64,000 bases of DNA from NCBI RefSeq assembly GCF_001411555.2, contig NC_049904.1:29091370-29155369 (forward strand), written 5' to 3'. Below are positions 51,297 to 61,587 of the stretch, piece after piece. Position 1 is the first letter of the stretch. Each line of letters opens with the position of its first letter. Source of the stretch: Juglans regia. Its lineage: Eukaryota > Streptophyta > Magnoliopsida > Fagales > Juglandaceae. A model generated the notes under the pieces. That model was not told where the DNA came from, did no database searches, and was given only the letters and a program-made list of their open reading frames with translations. A program made the position numbers and the translations under genes.

Positions 51297-52128
51297 TTCA
51301 CCCGACTCGAAAATAGCCCTTCCGACCCAACCCGACTCAGGGGTATTCCGTTTGGCCAAATGGCCGATTAGCCGAATACCCAACTGAAAAATATTTTTGG
51401 AAAACAGGTATTCCAACATGACCCGACCCTTTTATTATTATTAAATTTTCTTTTAAGGTTTTTTTTTTTTTTTTTAATATTACCACCCTATACAAAAATG
51501 TTAGAGGGGGTTAAAGAAAATCATCCACCAATTTAAAGATGCATGAAGATTAAGAAATAATGCTAATATTTGACCAAGAATGTGCCACGTCTCCTACTAA
51601 CCGGGTTACTTTACCAAATCCCTTCCCTCCTAACCATATCTCTATTACCCTTCTCTGAGAGAGATAGGAGTGAAAGAAGTTTTCTCTATTTCTTTCTGCC
51701 ATTGTCATTCTCTCCAAAGCTATCTTTCTTTAAAGAACCCTTGAAAAGGACGTTGAAGTTCTCTGCTTCGATTTGCTAACTTAGCAAGACTCCTCGAATT
51801 GCTTTGTTTTATGTTTGCGTTTTCACATTTGCTAATTTTCTCGTGTTCTCTATACGGGAATTGCCCCCAATGGCTGATGAGTGCAGATTCAGAATAGGAT
51901 ACGCCTTGGCGCCGAAGAAACGAAACAACTTCATTTGAGACTCTCTGCTGAATCTTGCGGGGACTGGACCAGTTTTCGGTTACGGGTATTAACCAACCCT
52001 AACTGTAGTATTTCGGTAGTAGAACGGAAAATTTCCGTTTCCGATTATTTCATTCTAGGTCGGGTAATTCGGTTCGGGAATTTCAAAAATTCAGGTCGGT
52101 TCGGGGTGGCAGTTTAAATGTACAGCCT
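51297..52128. mobile_element. Candidate hAT-type remnant
   Basis: The segment is flanked by TATGCATG on both sides (51289-51296 and 52129-52136), an 8-bp repeat as hAT elements leave. Near both ends are repeated CCGACCC/GGTCGG and CCGAATACCC/GGGTATT words typical of subterminal regions, and the right end AATGTACAGCCT resembles hAT termini. The left end (TTCACCCGACTCG) does not pair with the right end, so it may be truncated or diverged. Confidence 0.35.
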
Positions 52129-52136
52129 TATGCATG

Positions 52137-53340
52137 TATATGGTGACTTCATATGTTCGGCTTGGCTACTTCGTGGGAGACATGGGTGCCATGTGATCAA
52201 ACAATACAATATTAAGAAACTTCAGAATTTTAGTTGTAAACAAAATCCAAAATTAACAATTTTCTCTAATATCGCTCAGATGTAAGACTAGTTGATCATA
52301 GAACATATGGTTTCAAGTGTGTAATGTGTATTATATGTTCAAAACCGCTTTGCACCGGTTTGGCTGTTATTGAGGCTTTAACAGCCAGCAATAGAATTTT
52401 GCCATGTTAGTGATTCCACACAAAATAGAAGAGGCGCATCACACTGGATAGAATAAAAACTCATTCTGTAAAACTCAACCTCGCATTAAGCCCCAATTGA
52501 ACCTCGTCATTGTAGCACTAACCTAAAGAAATTCCTGCAAAATTCAACCTCGGTCATCACAGAAATCAAATCTTGTTGCCATCACCCATTGTCGCACATC
52601 ACCAGCTTCGTCGCCCTCCAATAATTTCGCCGTCGAACACCATCTACGTCATTCTGTTGCTTTGTTCATGGAAGCCTCGAGATCCATTGAAGCCTCTAGA
52701 GAGACTGTTGTTGTTTTGTGGATCTCCCACAACTTCTTCAATGTTTCACGGATGTGGTAAGAAGTTACATGAAAAAAAAAACTTCCATGAAACTAGCAAA
52801 TCATGCAAGATTTCTCTCTCACGAAATCATATAAATTAGTGTGTATATATATTTATATATATATATGATCTCAAAGGCAGCCACTATTGATGTAATCTTC
52901 GATGGTGAAGATCCTAATAGAAATGGTGTTGTACAACTGGTTAGTTGCTCTTTCAATCTTTGGTCTGTGTTATTTCCGTGCGAGAGGGGTTGGAGAGGAT
53001 GTGCATGATATCATTATGTGCGGTCACATGGGAGCTAAGTTGGAAAGCTTACTTCGCACTCACTCATTGGAGGACTTCTATTTGGTGAATTATAGATAGA
53101 CTTGCCAGAAGATTAACTCTTATATGTTTTGTTTTGTTTTTTGTTTGTTAGGAAAGAGAGATAGTAACTCTAATTTTATTATAGGAAGAACCGTATAACT
53201 GGTTGAGTTTATCTTTCCCAAAAGTAGCCCTCCAATAACCTAATGCCACATAGGTGTTCCATTAGAAGTACAATGAGACCGCACCCAGGAAAAAATTCCA
53301 AGAGTCACACACATATCTGATCCTCTCAAATCTATTTTTT
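52137..53340. other. Intergenic region
   Basis: No gene could be supported. The frames at 52573-52839 and 52902-53099 were read and match no family I know. The stretch ends just before a leader-like, C-rich sequence upstream of the H+-ATPase exon fragment. Confidence 0.4.
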
Positions 53341-53494
53341 GACAAAAAAGTCGCCCCTCGATCCCCCTTGTGTGTCGCAGCCTCGCAGCCCATCCCAGCC
53401 CAACGGCCACCTCTTATCCACTACCTTCGTCGGCGAGGTCCCTCTCAACACTTAAATCTCCCCCTCTCAGTTATAGTCTCGCCTGCTTTCCAAC

Positions 53495-53551
53495 ATGGGT
53501 GGCGACAAGGGCATCAGTCTCGAGGAGATTAAAAATGATTCTATTGATCTA
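53495..53551 (+). pseudogene. Orphan exon 1 of a plasma-membrane H+-ATPase
   Basis: ATG at 53495 opens MGGDKGISLEEIKNDSIDL, then GT at 53552 as a splice donor in phase 0. This N-terminus and the intron position match, from memory, plant plasma-membrane proton ATPases (AHA/PMA; usual continuation is an acidic ERIPIEEVF block). That continuation and the rest of the roughly 950-residue pump were not found anywhere downstream in the window. A C-rich leader-like stretch precedes it (53340-53490) and a (CT)n run at 53555-53578 starts the would-be intron. It is best read as a gene fragment copied or left behind; a very long first intron cannot be ruled out. Confidence 0.6.
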
Positions 53552-53554
53552 GTA

Positions 53555-53578
53555 CTCTCTCTCTCTCTCTCTCTCTCT
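53555..53578. repeat. (CT)n microsatellite
   Basis: An uninterrupted CT run directly after the splice donor of the H+-ATPase exon fragment. Confidence 0.85.
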
Positions 53579-53579
53579 G

Positions 53580-54470
53580 TATGAATATGTTTAGTTCCCG
53601 AGAAAACTTCTTTCAGTGGATCCAAAAATGTTTACCTTTTGTTTTCATTCTGATATGTTAAAGGACTAAAACCAACTCGAGCAATCCATGCATACGGATT
53701 ATTATTCATTTCACTCTACATTTATATCTTTTTGGAGCTCAAAATGTTTTTGAGCAATCCCGATCAATGTTTTGAATGGTGTACCGGTCAAAGCACTGGA
53801 ACAAAATATTTCGGTACCAGTACCGTTTCGTGTACCGTTTTGGGATAGTCAATATATGAATAAATTATATATATAAATTATATTTCAAAATAATAGTCTA
53901 TATACGAATAAATTATATATAAATACATATATATAAATTATAAATAGTCTAATCTAAATTAGGGGTCAAAAAATAAGCTTCTAGTTTGAAAAAATAAAAA
54001 ATAAAATAAAATAAAGGTCGAAATACAGGTCGGTACGGCTGGTATGAAACACATATGATACCTGTACCGTACAAAAAATCTCGACCGTACCAGCTGGTAC
54101 AGTACGAAATTAAAAGCATTGATCCCGATTGTGTATATATATATCTCTCTTTTTTTATTGTTCGATGTGTTTTGTTTATTTTGGATGGCATAGATCTGAA
54201 GAACATGTCCGTACTTTTTTCCTTTCCTTTTTCATGCCCAAAACCATCAGCGTCGGACTGGTGGTGATGGAACTCTGAATTTCTATCGTACAGCGGTGTT
54301 AAGAAACTGGAAGCATAGATGATTGACGTATCTCCTTTTGTTTCCCATGTGAATGAGTGTATTGTAAGTTTGGTATAATTTTTTAGGTGACATCATATAT
54401 ATGTGTGGAAGGCTGTTAAACAAAGAATAACGAATGTGTGGAGTAACAAAGAATAAGCAGGAGGTGCCTC
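53580..54470. other. AT-rich intergenic DNA
   Basis: No gene could be supported. Inverted-looking words GTACCGGTC.../GGTACGG and CCGTACCAGCTGGTAC near 53780-53840 and 54020-54105 suggest a small inverted-repeat element, but the exact ends were not resolved. Confidence 0.4.
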
Positions 54471-54474
54471 GAAA

Positions 54475-56222
54475 GAAGCTGGATGGGGAGGGGCTATTAG
54501 ATCAACTAGCTCTGGAACATTTCTGTTTGGGATTTTGCTAGTTGTTTTTTGGGGGAGAGCACGACTTTTTATGCTGAGAAGTTTGGGCTGCTCTTATGCT
54601 ACCAACTCAATATTCAGGACCTGCTTGTGGAATCATATGAGATTATGGTTGTTAACTGGATATACAAGTACAAATCTCAACCTCCTTGGAGGTATTATAC
54701 AATACTACTGTGGGATGATATTTTACAGCTTTGCTCTCAAATCTTTTTTTCCATTCATCTTTATAGAGGAGGGAAGTAGCATAGCTGATGCTAGGGCTGA
54801 GCAAAAATCCGACAATCCGACTCCGAATCCGACTCCACATCGGCTCCGCTCCGACTCCGCTCCGGCTCCAACTTGTCGGAGTCGGAGTCAGAGGTTTTTT
54901 CCCCTTGGAAGTGGAGTCAGAGTCAGATTCGGAGTCATTAATGAACCGACTCTGGCTTCGCTCTGATCCGACTCCGACCCTCCGCCTCCGCCTCCGCCTC
55001 CGATTTTATACATATTTTATAAAAAGATGTGTTTTTCTATATATTAATTATTTAAATTTTATACAACTATATCTTATATAGTTAGTTAAACTCAATAATA
55101 TACTAGTTAAATAATATATTTATACTATAATATATAGATTAAATTGACTAATAATAGTTTAGTATATGACTATAATATACTACTACAAACACTAAGATGC
55201 ATAATAACATCAACATGTAATATTGTAATACTAATGAATAAACACTAATCTATAAATTTATAATAACATATAATACTAATGTATAATAACTAAAGTATTA
55301 TTCATATAAATTACTAATAGTATTAATTACTATATATAAATTAGTAAACCACTTTAAGCCTATATATAAATTACTATATAAATCACTATAGTATTAATTA
55401 CTCATACTATATTACTATATGATACTATTAACTATAGTGATATACTAGTATTAGACATTAGTGTACTAATACAATCAGTGATATAGTTAGTATAATATTT
55501 ATACTAATACTATTATATAGTTATACTAAATTAAAATCACTATAGCAAATACTAATATATAATTATGTTCATCACTATAACTAATAGTAATATTAATATA
55601 GACTATAGTTATAACTTATAGTATTATAACTATACTAAATCACTATAACTTATACTAATATAGTTATACTAAAATTTAAATAACTAATACTAATACTAAT
55701 ATAGTTATATTACTATAGGGTACTATTAACTATAGTGATCTACTAGTATTAGACATTAGTGTTACTTGTTTTATTTTTGAATGTATATTAGTATGTTATT
55801 TGTTTTATTTAGTTGTATTTTTGTTATAATAAAAAATTTAATTAGTTTAGATTATAATGTTGAGAAAATTGAAATTTGAAAGCCTTCCATTTTTATTTTA
55901 TTTTTTTAAAGTGGGTCCAATATGAAGTTAAAAAAGACAAAAATAAAAAAATCCGAATCCGCTCCAACAAGTCGAAGTCAGAGTCGTAGTGGATTATGTA
56001 CGTCTCGGAGTTGGAGTCGGGGGTCGGATTTGACCTCCGACAAAGTCGGAGTCAGAGTCGAAAGTTGGGCCCTCCAACTCCGAAAGGGTCGGTGCTCAGC
56101 CCTAGCTGATGCATGGATTGGTGAATCTTGGAGCAAATGATCTCAATGCTTCTTATTCCTCCATCTCTCAACTGCCACGTACGACACCTATTGGGATTTT
56201 TCAACTTGAATAGATTAGGTAT
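54475..56222 (+). pseudogene. RNase H-like fragment split by a hAT element
   Basis: The left part (54475-54791) and right part (56113-56222) together read, over several frames, as a plant RNase H-type domain like those in LINEs and stand-alone ribonuclease H proteins: KEAGWGGAIRST, TTFYAEKFGLLLCYQLNIQ, VESYEIMVVNWIYKY, then SIADA at the break. After the hAT element the sequence continues with words fitting NLGANDLNASYSSISQLP-like text in shifted frames. Stops and shifts show it was already decaying. Confidence 0.6.
54792..56104. mobile_element. Non-autonomous hAT element with perfect ends
   Basis: TAGGGCTGAGCA (54792-54803) is perfectly matched in inverse orientation by TGCTCAGCCCTA (56093-56104). 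The flanks GCTGATGC (54784-54791 and 56105-56112) are an exact 8-bp duplication. Subterminal regions are packed with TCCGACTCCG-like words in one orientation on the left and CGGAGTCGG-like words on the right, the usual transposase-binding style. The AT-rich core (55020-55900) has no coding capacity. Exact ends and duplication imply a recent insertion, here into the RNase H-like fragment. Confidence 0.92.
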
Positions 56223-57190
56223 GCCATCTTTTCGAAAGCAATTGTAGTTTCCCTTTATGCTTTTTGTTTATAATTAGTTTAAACAAGTTATAAAATCTTT
56301 GGCTATTTGTTTGACTTTTTTAGAGGTCGATTTTTCCAATTGGAAAAATATATATATTAATATACCAACTACTGTGTAATGAATGTTACATGCTTTATTC
56401 ATTTGATGCTGTTGAAATCGAGTAATAGAAGATCAAAGAGCTCTGTGACATGAAGCTCGATCCTAATTAATTTAGCAAATCCATCAGCCAGATTTCATCT
56501 CTCTCGAAAAACATGCAGAAGTTCAAAAGGTAGCACATAATGATCAAGAATATCAACAGTGTGATCAAAGCTTGCATCGAGGATCGGTTTTTGAAAAGAA
56601 AATTCAACAATTTGTTACACGTACTGTGATGACACCAAGCTGTATCGATCGGTTTTTGATTTTTTTTTTTAATTACAAATTACAGACTTATAATAAGAGT
56701 GAGTGCTGCTAGGGTACGTCGAGTACTGCTGGGCGTGCCCTTTGGAGAAATTCACTTTTTTAATTTTTTTTAAATTTTTTATTTAAATTTTTTTAATATT
56801 TTTAAAAAATATAAAAAAAAAATACTTGTACACTAATAGTGACTTCCTTAATTAGTCTATAAAAAAATTAAAAATAAATTAAATGCATGTACAATCAAAA
56901 TAAAGGGATAAAATAAAGCGACATAGTATCATATATAACTCTTATAATTTGGGCAAACTCCATGCATGGATGATCCATACTTCAAATCTTAAAATTATGA
57001 TGAAGGAAAGCGTTACAACAAATTAATAAACTAACAAAAGTAGGGAATTGGACAAGGTTTTTATAAACACGAGTAGGATAGAGACGCTTTGATAGAAAAA
57101 GATAGTAATGGAACACTCCGGCCTATGTAAGACAGTAAGAGGTCAAAAAAACAAAAAACAAAACCCCTTTGGAGATTGTTGCTGTTCTTG
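56223..57190. other. Intergenic region downstream of the second CIPK
   Basis: No gene could be supported. The right end probably includes the 3' UTR of the minus-strand CIPK. An A/T-run-rich patch lies at 56755-56825. Confidence 0.5.
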
Positions 57191-58534
57191 TTATTGTTGC
57201 GCACTTCCCTGCCAAGTCCATACAATATCTTTGAGAGAAGGCTTCAAGCCCTGGTTACAGAATTGTCTATACTCCAATGTGTCCCCAGCTGCTTTCTTCA
57301 TCTCCACAACATGAAGCGATGGAGTAACTTCAAAAATCTCAGCGTCTATGGCAAGTTGCCCTTTTCTTCCTTCTTTTCTCCCCTGTAATTTCACCTTTCC
57401 GCCTTTCTTCATCACCCTAAATCTCTCCATCTCTGCTATTTCTTCAAACTTTGACATAATCAGTGAGGCTGATTTTGTAGAAGTGAACAGTGCTTGCTCT
57501 CTCTGACTAATATCCTTCTCGAACAAGCCGGACAAATTGAATCCTGGTGAAAGGGAGATGATATCAAAGGCATTGAAACAAGTTGGTTTCATTGGGCTTG
57601 TTGCTGCATTAACATCCCTTTTTAAATCATCCTCAGAGCCGGACGATTCAAATGCAGCCTGAACGTCACTAACCGAGATGTTTTCAAAGTCTGGAGGGGG
57701 TGGAGGAGCTTCAATCTTTTTGAATCCCTTCTTGAACCAAGCATTCTCCTTGAGCTTGGAGACATCTATTCTTGTGCTCGGATTGGGGTCAATAATTCTT
57801 GAAAGAAGCTTTCGGACCTCTGTTGGGAACCATTGGGGGCACCTGAAATCTCCTCTGCTAATCTTCCTATACATTTCCAAGAGGTTTGAATCTTGGAAAG
57901 GAAGATAGCCCGCCAATAAAACGAAGAGAATCACTCCACAAGACCACATATCAGCCTTAGCTCCATCATAACCTTTCTTGCTAATGACTTCTGGAGCCAC
58001 ATAGGCAGGAGTACCGCACGTCGTGTGGAGGAGGCCATCTTGCTTCCGAGACTCCCACAATGCGCTCAACCCAAAATCTGAAACTTTGAGGTCACCATTC
58101 TCATCGAGAAGGAGATTCTCAGGCTTTAGGTCTCGGTGATACACACCTCGGCTATGGCAGAAATCCACTGCCCCAATCAGCTGCTGAAAATATTTGCGTG
58201 CCATGTCTTCCTTGAGCTTTCCTTTCGCAACCATGTCGAAAAGCTCTCCACCTTTCACGTACTCCATGGAGAAATAGATCTTGGTTTTGCTTGCCATGAC
58301 TTCATAGAGCTGGACAACATTAGGGTGCCTAACCAGGCGCATAACCGAGATTTCTCGTTTGATTTGATCTATCAATCCGACCCTTGAAATCTTCTCCTTG
58401 TCAATGATCTTAATGGCTACGTTCTGTCCGGAACTCAGGTTTCGTGCATGGTAAACCTTGGCAAATGTCCCTTTTCCAAGCATGCGCCCTACCTCATACT
58501 TTTGCATCAATATTGTAAATCCCTTCTCCTCCAT
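57191..58534 (-). CDS. CIPK: CBL-interacting protein kinase (CIPK5/10-type, SnRK3)
   Basis: An intronless 447-residue frame. I chose the ATG at 58534 ([19 protein letters not shown]), the usual start pattern of this group; an in-frame ATG at 58549 would add five residues. The kinase domain has the glycine loop LGKGTFAKV (19-27), ATP lysine 42, HRDLKPEN (133-140), DFG (153-155) and an activation loop ending [14 protein letters not shown]. The regulatory part has a Pro run (APPPPPDF), the CBL-binding NAF motif ([23 protein letters not shown] from residue 321) and the phosphatase-interaction module to [12 protein letters not shown]. The family phosphorylates membrane transporters after CBL/calcium signals. 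[19 protein letters not shown] and the DIVW-WQG ending point to the CIPK2/5/10/15/20/25 side of the family, distinct from the CIPK12-like gene on the opposite strand. No lesion was seen. Confidence 0.94.
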   Translation of the reverse strand: MEEKGFTILMQKYEVGRMLGKGTFAKVYHARNLSSGQNVAIKIIDKEKISRVGLIDQIKREISVMRLVRHPNVVQLYEVMASKTKIYFSMEYVKGGELFDMVAKGKLKEDMARKYFQQLIGAVDFCHSRGVYHRDLKPENLLLDENGDLKVSDFGLSALWESRKQDGLLHTTCGTPAYVAPEVISKKGYDGAKADMWSCGVILFVLLAGYLPFQDSNLLEMYRKISRGDFRCPQWFPTEVRKLLSRIIDPNPSTRIDVSKLKENAWFKKGFKKIEAPPPPPDFENISVSDVQAAFESSGSEDDLKRDVNAATSPMKPTCFNAFDIISLSPGFNLSGLFEKDISQREQALFTSTKSASLIMSKFEEIAEMERFRVMKKGGKVKLQGRKEGRKGQLAIDAEIFEVTPSLHVVEMKKAAGDTLEYRQFCNQGLKPSLKDIVWTWQGSAQQ

Positions 58535-59113
58535 CTTACCTTCCTGCATGGCCTTCTTCCACCTTCCACGACAGGAAAAAAAACAAAAATAGTTATATGA
58601 GTTCAAAACCCAGAAGAAGACCTACCAAAAAATAAAAAACGATATGAGTTCAAAAACAAGCGTACGCACCACGACTTATTTGGATTCCCTTTCCATGTTT
58701 CTCCCTAGTTTTTTGCTGCGGCTCAAGGCCGCCGGAAGATCATAGCCCATGATCTAGAAACGGACGGCCAGGGACAAAGGCAATTGAGAGCTCGCGCAAA
58801 GTCGGAGCCTTTAAGGAATTATAACCCGTTGTGAGGGAGAGAAGCAGCACCGTGTACAAATTTATTGTAGCAAAACAGGCGATTCCAGCCAACGGGCAAC
58901 GGAACTGTGACCCCAATAGAGCCTGTGCAAATGGACTATTAATATAGTAAAATGTGAGGTGTGCCAAGTAGTGGTTGTAATTTAAGCCCTCAAATATAGA
59001 CGTACTTACTAACTATTATCTATATATACATACATATATTATATTACTATATAATTTTCTAAGCAACCAGTCTTTTTTTTTTTTTTTTTAATTTTGTCAT
59101 GAATTTTGAAATT

Positions 59114-59357
59114 TAGGCATGTCTGGATGTCAATATTATCTCAATCCATCAAAAATTAATCATTGATTAGACTTACTATTTTTTTAACTTCCCTTAAAAA
59201 GTTAAAACACATCTGATCAACATATTTCATACATTCAAACACATATATCAACCTATTTATATTAAAACACATATTATAAATTAGACCCATAAAATATTAC
59301 TATGCACATATCAATTCAGATTATCTAAGATCACCTCAGCATCCAAACAGAACCTTA
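59114..59357. repeat. Diverged MITE copy (GTTTGGAT family)
   Basis: The left end GGCATGTCTGGATGTCAATA and right end CTCAGCATCCAAACAGAACC resemble the dispersed family; the centre is AT-rich. It lies about 600 bp upstream of the second CIPK start. Confidence 0.45.
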
Positions 59358-59852
59358 AATATTTTCTCATAAAAATATATAAATATATACTCTTCAATTT
59401 CCTCACCTCCCTTCTCTCCATGGTTTAGAAATTGGGAGTTTTTGCGCACAAGGAAGTCGATCTCACAGAATATTTGCTAACCATAAATGCAAAGATTATA
59501 AGAAAAAATTTATAAAGAAGACTTACACCACACACTTCTACTTAGTCAATATATGATTTGTCATTTTTATCATTCTATTTTAATGCTTAAATATGTGTAT
59601 ATAATTAGAAGAACAAAATTAAATGACAAGTCACATGTGCTTAAATATGTGTACTAATAATTTGGAGGCCGCCGAAGTATTGAATATATAGTAGAACATC
59701 GATCGAAGATGTTTCGTCCATTCTTTTACTGATGAAACAGAATCTTGGAGTTTGGCCGAACGTTAGAGTTTTCAGCAAAACATGGGGGGCCAAGGCCATC
59801 CAAATTTGTGCTTGAATGTGCTTATTATTTCGTATATTTGTAATTCTTGTGA

Positions 59853-59853
<1 letters not shown>

Positions 59854-59901
<48 letters not shown>
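59854..59901. repeat. (TA)n microsatellite
   Basis: About two dozen TA units, uninterrupted, just before the CACTA element. Confidence 0.9.
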
Positions 59902-59905
<4 letters not shown>

Positions 59906-60589
59906 TATATTGCACAGATTGATTCACTACAACAAATAATTAATAGTACTACTGGGACCACGTACAGATGATGTAGTAGTACTAGAGGAAGAGATCCGCA
60001 CTACAAGAAATAAGGCTTTTTGCGGCGATTTTTTGTTTGTTGGAAATAAAATCGCTGCAAAAAACCTTTATTGCAGCGATTTTTTACATTGCCGCATTTT
60101 TTTTACATCAAGTTGGAAAATTATCTTTTGCGGCGATTTTTCCACTTTTTACGACAGAAAAATTCGCCACAAATACTAAATTGATCTTTTGCAGCGACTT
60201 TTGACTTTTTGCGGCGCACAATTCGTCGCAAAAAATTAGTTACTTTTTGCGACGGTTAGTTAATTGTTGTGATTGTGAAAGTAGTCATTTGCAGCGATTT
60301 TTTGGACTTAAAAATCGCCAAAATAGATTATTTCCAGCGTTTTTTAAAATCGCTACAAAAAATAAGAAGAACTACTACTTATTTGCGGCGAATTTAAGCG
60401 CCGGGGAATTCATCATTAAAACTGAGCCTGTTGAATGTAGGTAAGTGTATTTTCGGCGATTTTTTGTCGCCAAAAGTAAGTATTTGGAGCGATTTTATTT
60501 TTGTTGCTAATGCCTTTTTATTTGCGGCGAGAATTTTGATATTTGCGGCGAGATTAAGACGCCGAAAAAAGCTAGTTCAAATTAAATCG

Positions 60590-61100
60590 CCCGCCTCTTC
60601 TCCATTCATTTCCCTCCAGCCCTTCCCCCCTCCCTCCCCTTCTCTCTCCCACGGTCTTCCTTCTCGAGCACAACCCACGCCGGTAAGCACAGTCCGTCGC
60701 CACCGCCACCTCACATCGACGGCCAACCCCTCCTTCTCCCCCACCCCCCCGCCGAGCTCTTTCCTCCCCGAATCTGGCCTCAGCTCTCTCTCTCTCTCGG
60801 ATTTGTCTATATCGCTGCCACTAGGGTCGCCGTTCGCCACCACCCACACGTCGGAGCCCTCTTCTCCTCCACGCCCAGCCCTGCAGCCCGAGGCCCTCCC
60901 TCTCTCCCCAGCTCTGTTCACCAACCCACGGTCACTAGCTCTCCTCCATGCCCAGTTCTGTTTTACAATTTTTTTTTTCTTTGATATGGTCTTCCTTGTA
61001 TAATGTTTCTGTGGGGAATATGTAGGATATGTGGTCCTCCTTGTATAATGTTTGCTTTAAGGATATTGATGAGAGTAATCGGCAGAATGATCTTGGTATG
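60590..61100 (+). other. Exon-like segments inside the CACTA element
   Basis: From 60590 the composition changes sharply to a C-rich, leader-like stretch with a donor-like CGCCGGTAAGC near 60678. A frame at 60431-61003 covers it but is Ser/Pro-rich and low-complexity. At 61026 an acceptor-like TATGTAG precedes MWSSLYNVCFKDIDESNRQN and a donor GTATGC near 61096. A near-duplicate of the start of this segment lies about 40 bp upstream. The protein is not recognised; it could be the first exons of the element's own gene or captured host sequence. Confidence 0.35.
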
Positions 61101-61485
61101 CTACTTTTTAAACCTTTTAGAAATGCATCTTATTTTTTATACATTGTTTATCACTTGAATCTGCTTAGGGACAGATTCTGTAATTTCTTTTTTCAATTTT
61201 ATAAATCCCTGAATACATATTTTCAATTTAATTGATAGTAAGAGTGACTTAGGTTCACTAGGCAATAGTGTTAGATATATATATATATATATAGGTTTAT
61301 GAAGCACATTCAGATCAGTACTTGTGCAACAATAATTTAATTGGACCACAAGCTATGGTCATGACTACTGCGTTACAAGTCTCAAAGCCATACCCATTTC
61401 CTGTCAGATAGAGATCAGAAACTGCATGCATCTAGACAAGTTTTAATTTGATACAAATTATAATGCAAAATCTGGATTTATTATA

Positions 61486-61587
61486 CATGATGAGGTGCAG
61501 TGCTTTGGTTTCAATGCATGATGAGGTGCAGTGCTTTGGTTTCCCACAATATTTATTATACATGATGAGGTGCAGTGCTTTGGTTTC
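61486..61587 (+). repeat. Three copies of a 27-bp repeat
   Basis: CATGATGAGGTGCAGTGCTT followed by TGGTTTC occurs identically at 61486-61512, 61517-61543 and 61561-61587. Copies one and three also share the preceding TTTATTATA. It is inside the CACTA element. Confidence 0.9.

Larger units (their letters stand above)
58550..59998. other. Upstream flank of the second CIPK and intergenic DNA
   Basis: The first few hundred bases upstream of 58550 should hold the leader and promoter of the minus-strand CIPK, but no clear TATA box was found. A MITE-like copy lies at 59114-59357 and a (TA)n microsatellite at 59854-59901. Confidence 0.5.

Noticed and set aside
52902..53099. 65-codon frame beginning MVKILIEMVLYNWL
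   Set aside because: Looks superficially coding but matches no family I recognise and lacks neighbouring exons.
60577..60924. 115-codon minus-strand frame inside the CACTA element
   Set aside because: It is the complement of a C-rich leader-like stretch, giving Gly/Glu/Arg-rich low-complexity sequence.
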